Below, piece after piece: positions 7,718 through 17,358 of a stretch of DNA of 64,000 nt. Numbering within the stretch: position 1 is the stretch's first letter; every line of letters starts with the position of its first letter. The notes under the pieces are model-generated. The model made no database searches. It saw only the letters and a program-made list of their open reading frames with translations, and was not told the origin of the DNA. A program made the translations under genes and the position numbers. This stretch comes from Desulfobacterales bacterium (GTDB taxonomy: Bacteria; Desulfobacterota; Desulfobulbia; Desulfobulbales; JAGXFP01): contig JAGXFP010000034.1 of NCBI GenBank assembly GCA_024637225.1, positions 1 through 64,000 of the forward strand, read 5' to 3'.

Positions 7718-10700
7718 ATGAACAACAATTCTCCGCCAACGGCCCAACCAGCCGATTTTGTCCATCTCCACGTCCACACCAATTACAGCTTGCTGGACGG
7801 GGCCATCCGGCTCAATGACCTGATGGACAAAACCAGGGAATTCGGGATGAACACGGTCAGCATCACCGACCACGGCGCCATGTACGGAGCACTCGATTTT
7901 TACAACAAGGCCACCAAGGCGGGACTGAAACCGATTATCGGCTGCGAGTTTTACGTCACTCCGGCCAGCCGGCACACCAAGGACGCCCAATCGAAACTGC
8001 TGCATCACCTGGTCCTTCTGGCCATGAACAAAGATGGCTACCAGAATCTGATGCACCTGGCCTCGATAGCCCAGCTCGAAGGTTTTTACTACAAACCGCG
8101 GATCGACATGGAGGTTATCGAGAAGTACAATGACGGCCTGATCGCCCTGACCGCCTGCTTGCAGGGTCCGGTCGCCTACTATCTAAAAAAAGACGACCCC
8201 AAACAGGCCCTGACCAAGGCCCGCCAGCTGCAGGATGTCTTCGGCGACCGCCTCTATCTGGAACTCCAGGAAAACGGCATTCCTATCCAGACCAAGGTCA
8301 ACCAGGGCCTGGTCGAGATTGCCGGGGAAACCGGGATCCCGCTGGTGGCGACCAACGACTGCCACTATCTGACCAGGGAACAGAGCAAGGCCCACGAGGT
8401 GCTGCTCTGCGTGCAGACCAGCCGGACCATCGACGATCCGGGCCGCTTCCATTTCGATTCGGACCAACTCTACTTCAAGTCTCCCCAGGAAATGAAAGAA
8501 AGCTTCGCCTGGTGCCCCGAGGCGATCGCCAATACCGTCAAGGTGGCCGAACGCTGCAACCTCGAACTTGAATTCGGCGAACACCACTTCCCTCTCTTCC
8601 CGGTCCCGGAGGGAGAAAACTTCGATACGGTATTTGAAAAAGCGGCCCGGGACGGCCTCGAGAAGCGGCTGGAAATTATCCGCCCCAAGGACAATCTCAC
8701 CGAGGAACAGGAAAAGACCTATCAAGACCGCCTGAACATGGAGATCGAGGTGATCAAGAAGATGGGCTTTCCCGGTTATTTCCTGGTGGTGGCCGACTTC
8801 ATCAGCTGGGCCAAGGAGAACCGGATTCCGGTCGGCCCGGGCCGGGGTTCCGGGGCCGGCAGCCTGGTCGCCTACGCCATGCAGATCACCGATCTCGACC
8901 CCCTGCCCTACGGGCTGATCTTCGAACGGTTTCTCAATATCGAAAGAAAATCGATGCCGGATTTCGATGTCGATTTCTGCCAGGATCGCCGCGGCGAGGT
9001 GATCGAATACGTCCAGAAAAAATACGGCGGGGCCGATCACGTCGCCCAGATCATCACCTACGGTTCGATGAAGGCCCGGGGGGTGATCCGCGATGTCGGC
9101 CGCGCCCTGGCGATCCCCTTCGGCGAGGTCGACAGGATCGCCAAACTGGTACCGGACGAGCTGAAGATCACCATCGAGAAGGCCCTGGAGAAGGAACCGC
9201 GTCTCGCGGAACTGGTCAGACAGGACAAGGATATCGCCCGATTGATCGAGATCTCCATGGTTCTGGAGGGCATGCCCCGGCACACCTCCACCCATGCGGC
9301 CGGAGTGGTAATCTCCCCCGGCCCCATGTACCGGTATCTGCCCATGGCCCGCGGCTCGAAGGAAGAGGTCCTGACCCAGTACGACATGGTCCATACCGAA
9401 CAGACCGGCCTGATCAAGTTCGATTTTCTGGGCCTGAAGACCCTCACCGTCATCGAAAGGGCCGTGGTCCTGATCGAAGCAGCCATCGGCCGCAGGCTGG
9501 ACATGGCCAACATTCCGCTGGACGATCCGAAAACCTACAACCTCCTGTGCCGGGGCGACGCCCTCGGGGTCTTTCAGTTGGAAAGCTCCGGGATGCGCAA
9601 ACTGCTCTTCGACATGCACCCGGAAGCCTTCAGCGACCTGATCGCTTTGGTCGCCCTCTACCGGCCCGGCCCCCTGGAAAGCGGCATGGTCTCGGACTTC
9701 GTCAACACCAAGCACGGCCGGATGGCGGCCAGATACCCGCTACCGCAACTGGAGCCGATCCTCAAGGAGACCTACGGAGTCATCGTCTACCAGGAACAGG
9801 TCATGAAGATCGCCAACGTCCTGGCCAACTACTCCCTGGGCGATGCCGACATGCTGCGGCGAGCGATGGGCAAGAAAAAAGCGGAGGTGATGGCCGCCGA
9901 GAAAGAGAAGTTCATGGCGGGCTGCGCGGATAACGAGATCCCCACTGACAAGGCCGAATACATCTTCGACCTGATGGCCAAGTTCGCCGGCTACGGCTTC
10001 AACAAATCGCACTCCGCCGCCTACGCGCTGATCGCCTACCAGACCGCCTATTTAAAGGCCCATTATCCGGCCCAGTTCATGGCCGCCCTGCTCTCCTGCG
10101 ACATGAACAACACCGACAAGGTGGTCCTCTATATCAACGAATGCCGGGAACGCGAGATCGAAGTGCTGCCGCCCGACATCAACGAGAGCAACCGCGATTT
10201 CGCGGTAATCGAAGATCGGATCCGCTTCGGCCTGGCCGCGGTCAAGAATGTCGGCGGCGCCGCCCTTGACTCAATCATCGAGGAAAGAGAGGCCGGCGGC
10301 TTCTATCGTTCCCTTCCGGATTTCTGCACCCGGATCGATTCCCGGCGGGTCAACCGGCGGGTCATCGAGAGCCTGATCAGGGCGGGCGCTTTCGATTCGC
10401 TGGGCGCCCGACGCTCGCAACTCTTCGCCATCCTGGATCTGACCATGGAACAGGCCCAGGCGGCCCAGAGAGATAAACTTTCCGGTCAGAAATCCCTGTT
10501 CGGGGTCCTGCCCGCGACCGAGGCCGCCAAATCAATTGAAATCAAACTGCCGGATATCCCCGAATGGTCCGAAAAAGACCGGCTGGCCGCCGAAAAAGAG
10601 ACCGTCGGTTTCTATCTGACCGGCCACCCCCTGGACAGTCATCGCCAGGAACTGAAGATGGTAACCAATTCCCTGTTGACCGATATCGGCGAATTCAACA

Positions 10701-11263
10701 ATCAGGCGGTCAGAGTGGGCGGCCTGCTCAGGACCCGCAAGAACATCTTCAGCAAGAAAGGTGACCGGATGGCTTTTCTGACCCTGGAGGACATCTCGGG
10801 CAGTGCCGAGGTAGTCGTCTTCCCGAAGATTTACCAGGAATGCGCCCATCTGCTGGACGAAGACATCCCCCTGATTGTCCAGGGCAAGGTGGAAAATGAC
10901 GAGCAGACCAGCAAGATAATCGCCGACGAGATCACCGACCTGCCCGATGCCCGCAAAAGGTACATCGAATCGGCCCGGGTCTTGCTGCGTTCCGACCAGA
11001 TCAGCCGCGGCCGGGTTGAAGAGCTGAAAAAACTCATCCTTCAGAATCACGGATCGTGTCCGATCAGGCTGACCGTCCATTACGACAATCGAGGCGAAGT
11101 AGATATCGAGATATCCAAAGACTTCACCATCAACCCCTCCACCGGTTTCACCACGGCGGTCGACAAGGTTCTCGGTTACCCGGCAGTCTCCTACGCCACC
11201 AAAATCCCGGAATTGGTCCAGAGGAAGACCAACGGCTGGCAGAAAAAGGAGGCATCCGGTTGA
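7718..11263 (+). CDS. dnaE: DNA polymerase III subunit alpha
   Basis: Catalytic subunit of the replicative polymerase, 1181 residues, close to the usual length for DnaE1. Domains in order: PHP domain (about residues 7-280) beginning VHLHVHTNYSLLDG with the metal-site residues largely kept, including TDHGAMYG; polymerase palm with the catalytic PDFDVDF near residue 413 and the third aspartate in IKFDFLGLKTL; fingers with GPGRGSGAGS and YGVIVYQEQVM; helix-hairpin-helix region; OB fold at about 1000-1070 (VGGLLRTRKNIFSKKGDRMAF). It stands alone, preceded by a family B repeat and followed by a short terminator. The intact PHP site leaves open metal-dependent proofreading, which is known for some DnaE proteins. 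Confidence 0.97.
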   Translation: MNNNSPPTAQPADFVHLHVHTNYSLLDGAIRLNDLMDKTREFGMNTVSITDHGAMYGALDFYNKATKAGLKPIIGCEFYVTPASRHTKDAQSKLLHHLVLLAMNKDGYQNLMHLASIAQLEGFYYKPRIDMEVIEKYNDGLIALTACLQGPVAYYLKKDDPKQALTKARQLQDVFGDRLYLELQENGIPIQTKVNQGLVEIAGETGIPLVATNDCHYLTREQSKAHEVLLCVQTSRTIDDPGRFHFDSDQLYFKSPQEMKESFAWCPEAIANTVKVAERCNLELEFGEHHFPLFPVPEGENFDTVFEKAARDGLEKRLEIIRPKDNLTEEQEKTYQDRLNMEIEVIKKMGFPGYFLVVADFISWAKENRIPVGPGRGSGAGSLVAYAMQITDLDPLPYGLIFERFLNIERKSMPDFDVDFCQDRRGEVIEYVQKKYGGADHVAQIITYGSMKARGVIRDVGRALAIPFGEVDRIAKLVPDELKITIEKALEKEPRLAELVRQDKDIARLIEISMVLEGMPRHTSTHAAGVVISPGPMYRYLPMARGSKEEVLTQYDMVHTEQTGLIKFDFLGLKTLTVIERAVVLIEAAIGRRLDMANIPLDDPKTYNLLCRGDALGVFQLESSGMRKLLFDMHPEAFSDLIALVALYRPGPLESGMVSDFVNTKHGRMAARYPLPQLEPILKETYGVIVYQEQVMKIANVLANYSLGDADMLRRAMGKKKAEVMAAEKEKFMAGCADNEIPTDKAEYIFDLMAKFAGYGFNKSHSAAYALIAYQTAYLKAHYPAQFMAALLSCDMNNTDKVVLYINECREREIEVLPPDINESNRDFAVIEDRIRFGLAAVKNVGGAALDSIIEEREAGGFYRSLPDFCTRIDSRRVNRRVIESLIRAGAFDSLGARRSQLFAILDLTMEQAQAAQRDKLSGQKSLFGVLPATEAAKSIEIKLPDIPEWSEKDRLAAEKETVGFYLTGHPLDSHRQELKMVTNSLLTDIGEFNNQAVRVGGLLRTRKNIFSKKGDRMAFLTLEDISGSAEVVVFPKIYQECAHLLDEDIPLIVQGKVENDEQTSKIIADEITDLPDARKRYIESARVLLRSDQISRGRVEELKKLILQNHGSCPIRLTVHYDNRGEVDIEISKDFTINPSTGFTTAVDKVLGYPAVSYATKIPELVQRKTNGWQKKEASG

Positions 11264-11283
11264 TCACGGCGTCGCAATAAGCC

Positions 11284-11307
11284 CCACTCGCACGGGTGGC
11301 GATTTTT
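11284..11307 (+). terminator. Rho-independent terminator after dnaE
   Basis: A six-pair stem CCACTC/GGGTGG with loop GCAC is followed two bases later by five T residues. It lies 20 bases after the dnaE stop codon and is oriented to end dnaE transcription. The stem is short, so efficiency may be modest. Confidence 0.6.
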
Positions 11308-11500
11308 GCCTAGCCAGCCTCGGAATCCCCTTTAACGGACAACACCTGTCACAGGGAAACCACGCGATTAATCCGATTCCGAATCGATCCGGAGCGGATC
11401 GGTTATTGAAAAATTCCCGATTATTATGTAGTTAGTATTAGAAAAATCATTTATATACAGGATTTTATATTGCCGGCAAGCTTGATAAGTTCGCAAAAAG

Positions 11501-11611
11501 TTAAAGCTGAGTTGAGCAGCTTGCCGGCTCGTACGAAACTTATGTGCCGCAAGGCAAATGCCCTCCTCAAGGGAGGATTGAACAAAACCGTTGGGGTGCC
11601 CTGTGGGTGCA
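11501..11611 (-). repeat. Interspersed repeat family A, copy A2 (inverted)
   Basis: Reverse-complement copy of the family A element: AAAGCTGAGTTGAGCAGCTT, then ACGAAACTTATGTGCCGC, then CCTCCTCAAGGGAGGATTG and GGTTTTG-side sequence ending near GGGTGCAGAATC. It is directly followed by a family C element, so the dnaE-MORN gap (11264-11789) is a composite of two repeats with no gene. Confidence 0.75.
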
Positions 11612-11617
11612 GAATCT

Positions 11618-11745
11618 GGATGGCCTAAGCTAAAATCGTCAGATCCGAGGCCCGCGAATTCCGAGGGATGAAGCGTATCCGTACCCTGCAACGATGAGTA
11701 ATTTGCAGCAACGCGGGAGCTGGCGACTTTTTGCGACGCCGTCAA
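11618..11745. repeat. Interspersed repeat family C, copy C1 (right part)
   Basis: Shares a long block with the complete copy at 12474-12652: AAAATCGTCAGATCC, CGCGAATT, GATGAAGCGTA, AATTTGCAGCAACGC and the right end GGCGACTTTTTGCGACGCC. The left inverted end is missing or was replaced by the adjoining family A copy. The two C copies flank the MORN gene on both sides in the same orientation. Confidence 0.72.
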
Positions 11746-11789
11746 ACTACTTACGATCATAAAGCCAAAACGCCTGAAGGGGGTGCGCC

Positions 11790-12380
11790 ATGGCCAAAAT
11801 ATTCTTTTCCGCAATCCTGCTATTACCTTGGCTGTTATCGGCCTCACCCTGTGGCGCCGAATGCCTCAAAGGAACCTGCATTGAAGGATTCGGCATCTAC
11901 CGTTTTGTCGAAGGCGGCATCTACAAAGGTCTTTTTGAAGAAGCCACAATGAGCGGCCAGGGAATCATGACCTATCCGGACGGCACCGTCTACAAGGGCT
12001 CTTTCCAAGGTGGCCAGCCGGACGGCACGGGAACCATAACCTACCAGAACAGCAGCTCTTATACCGGCAGCTTCATGGGCGGCGCCATATACGGGGAAGG
12101 CACCTTCACCTATGCGGACGGCTCCAGATATTCCGGCCATTTCGTCAACGATCTTCCCGATGGCAAGGGGGTGATGACCTATCCAGACGGATCCCGTTAC
12201 GAAGGCAGGCTGCGCAAAGGCAAATTCCACGGCGAGGGAACCTTCGAATATGCCAATGGCAGCAGCTATACAGGGATGTACAAGCGCGGCAGGCGACACG
12301 GCAAGGGCGTATATGTTTTTGCCAACGGCGCCAGGCAGGCCGGCCTTTTCGATGATGGTGAATACGTCGAAGAGGGTTAA
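11790..12380 (+). CDS. Secreted MORN-repeat protein
   Basis: A 196-residue protein with an N-terminal signal peptide (MAKIFFSAILLLPWLLSAS, then PCGA) followed by about six to seven MORN repeats of roughly 23 residues each, of the form YxGxFxxGxxxGxGxxxYxDG, for example GIMTYPDGTVYKGSF and GVMTYPDGSRYEGRL. MORN repeats form extended beta sheets and are linked to membrane or protein contacts; no enzyme domain is present. A conserved-looking Cys pair (CLKGTC) follows the signal peptide. The gene is isolated between two direct copies of repeat family C, so it may have moved as a unit, but base composition is not obviously different. Confidence 0.8.
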   Translation: MAKIFFSAILLLPWLLSASPCGAECLKGTCIEGFGIYRFVEGGIYKGLFEEATMSGQGIMTYPDGTVYKGSFQGGQPDGTGTITYQNSSSYTGSFMGGAIYGEGTFTYADGSRYSGHFVNDLPDGKGVMTYPDGSRYEGRLRKGKFHGEGTFEYANGSSYTGMYKRGRRHGKGVYVFANGARQAGLFDDGEYVEEG

Positions 12381-12473
12381 TTTATCCTTTTCGCTTTAGC
12401 CTGTATGGCATTTTGTCGACAATATTTATGAAATCGTCAAAGACATAGCGCCTTAACTCCTGTTAAGTTTAGT

Positions 12474-12652
12474 TTGATGGTGTCGCAAAAAGTCGGGAAT
12501 AGGATGGCTAAATCATACAATACCCACGCGGGCTGAAAATCGTCAGATCCAAGGCGCGCGAATTTCGAGGAATGAAGCGTACTTCAGTACGCTGCAATGA
12601 CGAGACAATTTGCAGCAACGCCGGAGCTGGCGACTTTTTGCGACGCCATCAA
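12474..12652. repeat. MITE-like repeat family C, copy C2 (complete)
   Basis: A 179-base element with near-perfect terminal inverted repeats: left TTGATGGTGTCGCAAAAAGT, right the complement, with one mismatch (GGTGTCG versus GGCGTCG). It encodes nothing. The right end reaches into the neighbouring minus-strand gene, whose stop codon TGA (complement at 12649-12651) is formed by the element end. Related ends or fragments are at 11618, 17338, 18109, 19928, 33089, 38805 and 50757. Confidence 0.78.
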
Positions 12653-13434
12653 CCTTTAGCTTGCATAGTCGGCTTATCGGCCAGAACTAATTTCAGCCAG
12701 TCGAAACCGAACCTGAGCAGGGCCTCGTCGTCGGACTCGATCAGTCGGCGGCGCGATTTGTCGAGGCGAAACCGGTCAAGCAGGCGGTGGTCGACGACGT
12801 ACTGCCGGAAGCGGTCGACATTGTAGCAGGCCATGAAGGCCAGGAGCTGGCGCGGTCCGGCCGCCCCTTCCCCCCGCCAGATGCGGCTGTCGCCGAACAG
12901 GGTGTCCATCTCGGCCCAGAGGTCGTCCATCTGGTTATAATACTGCAAACGCTGGTCCCCGACCCATTCCTTGACACTCCACTCCCTTTTCTCCATATGT
13001 CCCAGGCAATAGGAATGATTGGTCATGAAATAAAACTCCTCGGGCCTGCCGCCGCTGCCGCTACGGGCAACGGCCCGCTCCAGGGGATAGGTCCTGCAGG
13101 CCGAGGGCCGGTCTTCATAAACAGTGCAGCCGGCGGCATCAAGAAACGGGCAGGTTTTTTCCTGGTTGGCGCTCATGATCAGCATCACCGCGGGAAAGCA
13201 GGGATTACTCCCCTTGACTACTCCCGCGTAACGGTCAAGGAAGTCCTCCGAGCTGATATCGAGCCGGTTTTTCAGGCGAACAACATCGTAGGGATAGAGA
13301 TATAACTCGAGTTTTCGGCAGCAGTTGGTAAAACAGGCCACCCCGGCATGGCAGGCGAAATTGAACCTGGCTTTGCCAAGGGGTTTCATTCCTTCGGGAA
13401 ACTCTTTGGGGAGATGGGTGTCATTCTTTTTCAT
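12649..13434 (-). CDS. YkgJ-type cysteine cluster protein
   Basis: A 261-residue protein of the YkgJ/CxxCxxCC family, thought to bind zinc or an iron-sulfur cluster. The pattern is visible as CFTNCCRKLELYLYPYDVVRL near residue 36, followed by CPFLDAAGCTVYEDRPSACRTYPLE near residue 98-120. The function of the family is not established. The C-terminus is unusual only in that its stop codon is contributed by the inverted end of repeat C2: after MQAKG the reading frame meets TGA of the TTGATGG terminus, so a few native residues may have been lost. The gene has no operon partner. Confidence 0.8.
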   Translation of the reverse strand: MKKNDTHLPKEFPEGMKPLGKARFNFACHAGVACFTNCCRKLELYLYPYDVVRLKNRLDISSEDFLDRYAGVVKGSNPCFPAVMLIMSANQEKTCPFLDAAGCTVYEDRPSACRTYPLERAVARSGSGGRPEEFYFMTNHSYCLGHMEKREWSVKEWVGDQRLQYYNQMDDLWAEMDTLFGDSRIWRGEGAAGPRQLLAFMACYNVDRFRQYVVDHRLLDRFRLDKSRRRLIESDDEALLRFGFDWLKLVLADKPTMQAKG

Positions 13435-13616
13435 GGATTAATCCGTCCAGGCTGTTTCTGCTTGCCAATAATCATTGGGTTGAGCAATAATAAGCCCCAT
13501 TGTCCGTCCTGTTAAATCGTAATCTGAGAAAAGGGAACTGGAATGTTACCATCGGCAAAAACAAAGGTCAATAACGGCGGCAGCTATCGCCCCGGACCTG
13601 AGAAAAAGGGCGCCGG

Positions 13617-15851
13617 ATGAACCTGCGCACCCAGATATTCCTGGCCGCCTTCGCCCTCGGCATCATGCCCCTGTTAACCCTGGTCGGGGTCAATCTGCGC
13701 GGCCATATAAAACGGCATGAAGAGGTGAGCCTGCGCCAGGCCGAAGTAGGCCGACTACTGGAATTCACCAACCTTAACGACAGAATCGAACATTACCGGC
13801 ATACCCTTGAGATGGCGGCAATGTTGCCCGAAACGGAACAGATTGTCAACTCCGGACCGGCCACTCTCCCCTCTCCGAATCTGGTCGGGCTGCTGAGCTC
13901 GTGGTTTTCTAAACATGACAGCATCCGGGAGATTGCCTTCTACGATCGGCACGACCGGCAAAAAATCAGGCTTATCCGCGACGAACGGTTTTTCGTGCCG
14001 GCCGCTAACGGGCAAAACGGTAAAAAGCCTTCGCACCCCATGCTAACCGAAGAGCGCCACCTGATCCTGTCGAAAAAAGTCGGAACCGCGACCGGGCCGA
14101 TAACCGGGTCATTCAGGATCGACGCCGAACGTTTTCTGGCCAAGTACCTGGACTCACTCTGGATAACCCCGGCCGGGGAATATATCCATCAGCCATCCTC
14201 GAGCAAGTTGACCATTGCCCCCGGCGCCAATGCCCTGGAGGATTTCCCCCGGCTCCTGCGCCTGCTGGACAAGAGAAAGCCGGCCCTCTGGGAAAGTGAC
14301 TCGGGATTCACGGTGACCTGGATGCCGGTCATTCTGGATGGATCGCGGCCGGCCATGTGGATCGGCACCGAGGTCGACCGCGCCGCCGCCCGCAAGTGGA
14401 AGAATTCCCTGATCACCAATATCATCACCATCACCCTGATTATGGCGGCTATTATCTTCGTGATCGCCAACGCAATCGCCAAAAAAATCGATTCGATCAA
14501 GGAACAGATTCTCATCGGACTCGATCAGGTCATGAACAGCAACAGGGAGTTTCGTTTCGAGTGGACTGGCCCGAAAGAGATCAGGACCATGGCCGAGGAT
14601 CTTTCCCGGCTGGCCCAGCGCTATGTCACGACCATGCAGGCCAGGGAAGAGGCGGAAAAAGCCCTGCGGGAGAACCAGGAGAATTTCCGGAACCTGACCA
14701 ATTCCGCCCAGGACGCCATCGTCCTGATGGACCATCAGGGTAACATCTCCTACTGGAACCAGACCGCGGAGGAGATGTTCGGTTACGGCAATGCAGAAGT
14801 GCTTGGCAAGCCGATTCACCCTCTGATTTCGCCGCGGCTCCTGGAAGAACCAAGCGTCGTCGAGATCGGCAGCCAGACAAGCGACGAAGGACCGATCCGG
14901 GAGACTATTGAACTGATCACCAGGAAAAAAGACGGCAGCGACCTGCCGGTGGAACTGTCCCTGTCGGAGGCCAGAATCAAGGACAAGTGGCACTCGATCT
15001 GGATCATCAGGGATATCTCCGAACGGAAAGAGGCCGAGGAGAACAGCCGTCTTCAGCAAAACCAGCTGATCCAGGCCGACAAGATGGCCTCCCTGGGCCT
15101 GCTCGTCTCGGGAATGGCCCATGAGATCAACAACCCCAACAGCATCGCCCTGTTAAACACGCCGATGCTGGCGGAGGCCTGGGCAAGCGTCAGCCCGATT
15201 CTCGAACGATACTATGCCGAAAACGGTGATTTCCTGGTTGCCGGCCTCGAATACTCGGAAATGAAGGAACAGATCCCCAAGTTGTTCAGAGAGCTTGAAG
15301 AAAGTTCCAAACGGATCAGAACGATCGTCAAGGACCTGAAGGATTATGCCCGGCAGGACAACAGCCGCTCGATGGAACTGCTCGATCTTAACGAAGTGGC
15401 CCGGACCGCGGCAAGATTGACCGGCAATCTGCTCAAGAAAAGCACCGCGCATTTCGTCGAGCGATATGCAACCGGCCTGCCGGCGATCCGCGGCAACGGC
15501 CAGCGCCTCGAACAGGTGGTGATTAATCTTCTCCAGAACAGCTGCGATGCGCTACCGGACAGTGAGGCGGCCATCACCATCGAAACGGGACGGAGCGAGG
15601 ACGGACAAAAGGTCTATCTCAAAGTGGAGGATGAGGGGGAAGGGATTCCCGCCGATGCGCTGAAGCGGATCACCGACCCTTTTTTCACCACCAAACGGCA
15701 TCGGGGGGGAACCGGATTGGGTCTGTCGGTTTCGGCCGGCATCATCAAGGAGCACGGCGGCAAAATCGAGTTTTCCTCTACCGGCCGGGGTACCGCGGTG
15801 ACGGTTACCCTGCCGGTTCCCGGCAACAATCCAGCCAGCAAAGGAGTCTGA
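13617..15851 (+). CDS. PAS-domain sensor histidine kinase
   Basis: A 744-residue membrane sensor kinase. A first transmembrane segment (about residues 5-25) and a second (about 262-284, IITITLIMAAIIFVIANAI) enclose a periplasmic sensing region of about 235 residues. Then follow a HAMP-like linker, a PAS domain (about 350-465, DAIVLMDHQGNISYWN), the HisKA box with phospho-acceptor His502 in SGMAHEINNPN, and a HATPase_c domain with the N box VINLLQNSCDAL, the G1 box VEDEGEGIP and TGLGLSVSAGII. It is translated just upstream (3-base gap) of an NtrC-type response regulator, its obvious partner. The signal sensed is unknown; no heme motif is apparent in the periplasmic part. Confidence 0.92.
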   Translation: MNLRTQIFLAAFALGIMPLLTLVGVNLRGHIKRHEEVSLRQAEVGRLLEFTNLNDRIEHYRHTLEMAAMLPETEQIVNSGPATLPSPNLVGLLSSWFSKHDSIREIAFYDRHDRQKIRLIRDERFFVPAANGQNGKKPSHPMLTEERHLILSKKVGTATGPITGSFRIDAERFLAKYLDSLWITPAGEYIHQPSSSKLTIAPGANALEDFPRLLRLLDKRKPALWESDSGFTVTWMPVILDGSRPAMWIGTEVDRAAARKWKNSLITNIITITLIMAAIIFVIANAIAKKIDSIKEQILIGLDQVMNSNREFRFEWTGPKEIRTMAEDLSRLAQRYVTTMQAREEAEKALRENQENFRNLTNSAQDAIVLMDHQGNISYWNQTAEEMFGYGNAEVLGKPIHPLISPRLLEEPSVVEIGSQTSDEGPIRETIELITRKKDGSDLPVELSLSEARIKDKWHSIWIIRDISERKEAEENSRLQQNQLIQADKMASLGLLVSGMAHEINNPNSIALLNTPMLAEAWASVSPILERYYAENGDFLVAGLEYSEMKEQIPKLFRELEESSKRIRTIVKDLKDYARQDNSRSMELLDLNEVARTAARLTGNLLKKSTAHFVERYATGLPAIRGNGQRLEQVVINLLQNSCDALPDSEAAITIETGRSEDGQKVYLKVEDEGEGIPADALKRITDPFFTTKRHRGGTGLGLSVSAGIIKEHGGKIEFSSTGRGTAVTVTLPVPGNNPASKGV

Positions 15852-15854
15852 ATC

Positions 15855-17291
15855 ATGACCGCCGCAAATCTCTTCCCCGCGCGACCGATATTATTGATTG
15901 ATGATGAAGAAAGTTGGCTGAACAGTTTCAGTCTCAAGCTCCGGACCTCCGGAATCAACAATATCCTGACCTGCACCGATAGCCGCAAAACCATGGAGAT
16001 CCTGGCCGGGGAGCCGATCGGCGTCCTGGTCCTCGATTTGACCATGCCCCATCTCTCCGGCGAGGAGCTGCTGCCCCGGGTGGTCGAAAGCCACCCCGAC
16101 GTCCCGGTCATCGTCATTACCGGCCTCGATCTGGTTGAAACCGCCGTAAACTGCATGAAACTGGGGGCCTACGATTTCTTCACCAAGGTCAGCGAGGAAG
16201 AGCGCCTGATCAACGGGGTCAGACGCGCCATCGAACTGGGCCGCCTGCGGGGCGAACATGAAACCCTGAAGAAACACTTCCTCCACGATACCCTGGACCA
16301 CCCCGAGGTTTTCGCCCCGATTATCACCCACAATCGGGGGATGCGGGCTGTGTTCCAGTACGTTGAGGCGATTGCCGGCACCGGCGAGCCGGTGCTGATC
16401 ACCGGCGAGACCGGGGCAGGCAAGGAATTGATTGCCGGGGCCATCCATCGCTTGAGCGGCCGTAAGGGAAAATTCGTGCCGGTAAATATTGCCGGGCTGG
16501 ATGACAACATGGTGGGCGATGCCCTATTCGGGCACGTTAAGGGCGCTTTTACCGGCGCCGAGCGGGCCCGGCCCGGCCTGGTCGAAAACGCGGCGGCCGG
16601 CACCCTGTTTATCGACGAGATCGGCGACCTGACCGGGAGTTCCCAGGTTAAACTGCTCCGGCTCATCCAGGAAAGGGAGTTCATGCCCCTGGGTTCCGAC
16701 CTGCCCAAACGCACCGACTGCCGCATGGTTTTCGCCACCCACCGCTCCCTGGCCACCATGCATAACGATGAGGGTTTCCGCCGGGATCTGCTTTACCGTC
16801 TCCGCACCCATCATCTCGAAATCCCTCCCCTGAGGGAGCGCCTGGACGACCTGCCCATCCTGCTCGATCATTTCCTTGCCGAGGCGGCCAGGGAACTTAA
16901 CCGCAACAAACCCGCCTATCCGCCGGAGCTGATCAGCCTGTTGTCCACCTATGATTTTCCGGGAAACATCAGGGAGCTGCGCAATATGGTCATGGATGCC
17001 TTGAGCCGCCAGGACAGCACCACCATCGGTATGGAGCACTTCAAGAAACAGATCCGCATTCAGCGGGAACTGGATCCGGACCTCAACGCCCCCCCGGAAA
17101 GCGCCCTCACCTCAACCCCGTTCAGCGCTTTAAAAAAGCTGCCCACCCTGAAGGAAGTCGGCAATATCCTGATCAGGGAGGCATTGCGGCGCACCAACAA
17201 CAACCAGCGGCTTGCCGCCGAAATGCTAGGCATCACCAGACAGGCCCTGAACTGGCGGCTCAAGAAGGACACTCCTCCAGACGATCGCTAA
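15855..17291 (+). CDS. Sigma54-dependent response regulator (NtrC family)
   Basis: A 478-residue bacterial enhancer-binding protein. The receiver domain (about residues 12-125) has the acidic pair LLIDDEE, phospho-acceptor Asp in VLVLDLTMP and the conserved Lys in FFTKVSEEE. The AAA+ domain (about 150-380) has Walker A GETGAGKE, the sigma54-contact loop GAFTGAE, Walker B GTLFIDEIGDL and arginine finger region LLYRLRTHHLEIPPLRER. A Fis-type helix-turn-helix (RLAAEMLGITRQALNWRL) ends the protein. It forms an operon with the preceding histidine kinase. Targets in this window cannot be named. Confidence 0.94.
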   Translation: MTAANLFPARPILLIDDEESWLNSFSLKLRTSGINNILTCTDSRKTMEILAGEPIGVLVLDLTMPHLSGEELLPRVVESHPDVPVIVITGLDLVETAVNCMKLGAYDFFTKVSEEERLINGVRRAIELGRLRGEHETLKKHFLHDTLDHPEVFAPIITHNRGMRAVFQYVEAIAGTGEPVLITGETGAGKELIAGAIHRLSGRKGKFVPVNIAGLDDNMVGDALFGHVKGAFTGAERARPGLVENAAAGTLFIDEIGDLTGSSQVKLLRLIQEREFMPLGSDLPKRTDCRMVFATHRSLATMHNDEGFRRDLLYRLRTHHLEIPPLRERLDDLPILLDHFLAEAARELNRNKPAYPPELISLLSTYDFPGNIRELRNMVMDALSRQDSTTIGMEHFKKQIRIQRELDPDLNAPPESALTSTPFSALKKLPTLKEVGNILIREALRRTNNNQRLAAEMLGITRQALNWRLKKDTPPDDR

Positions 17292-17337
17292 ACCGCTTCT
17301 CCTATCGGATCAATCCCGATCCACTCCTCGTGTATAG

Positions 17338-17358
17338 AACTTTTTGCGACACCATCAT
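17338..17358. repeat. Repeat family C end fragment (C3)
   Basis: The sequence AACTTTTTGCGACACCATCA matches the terminal inverted repeat of family C without the rest of the element. The remainder of the gap 17292-17708 shows nothing else recognisable; an open frame from 17526 runs into the next gene but lacks protein-like character. Confidence 0.5.

Noticed and set aside
8183-9715. 510-residue minus-strand frame inside dnaE
   Set aside because: It is antisense to a well conserved polymerase gene and shows no domain of its own.
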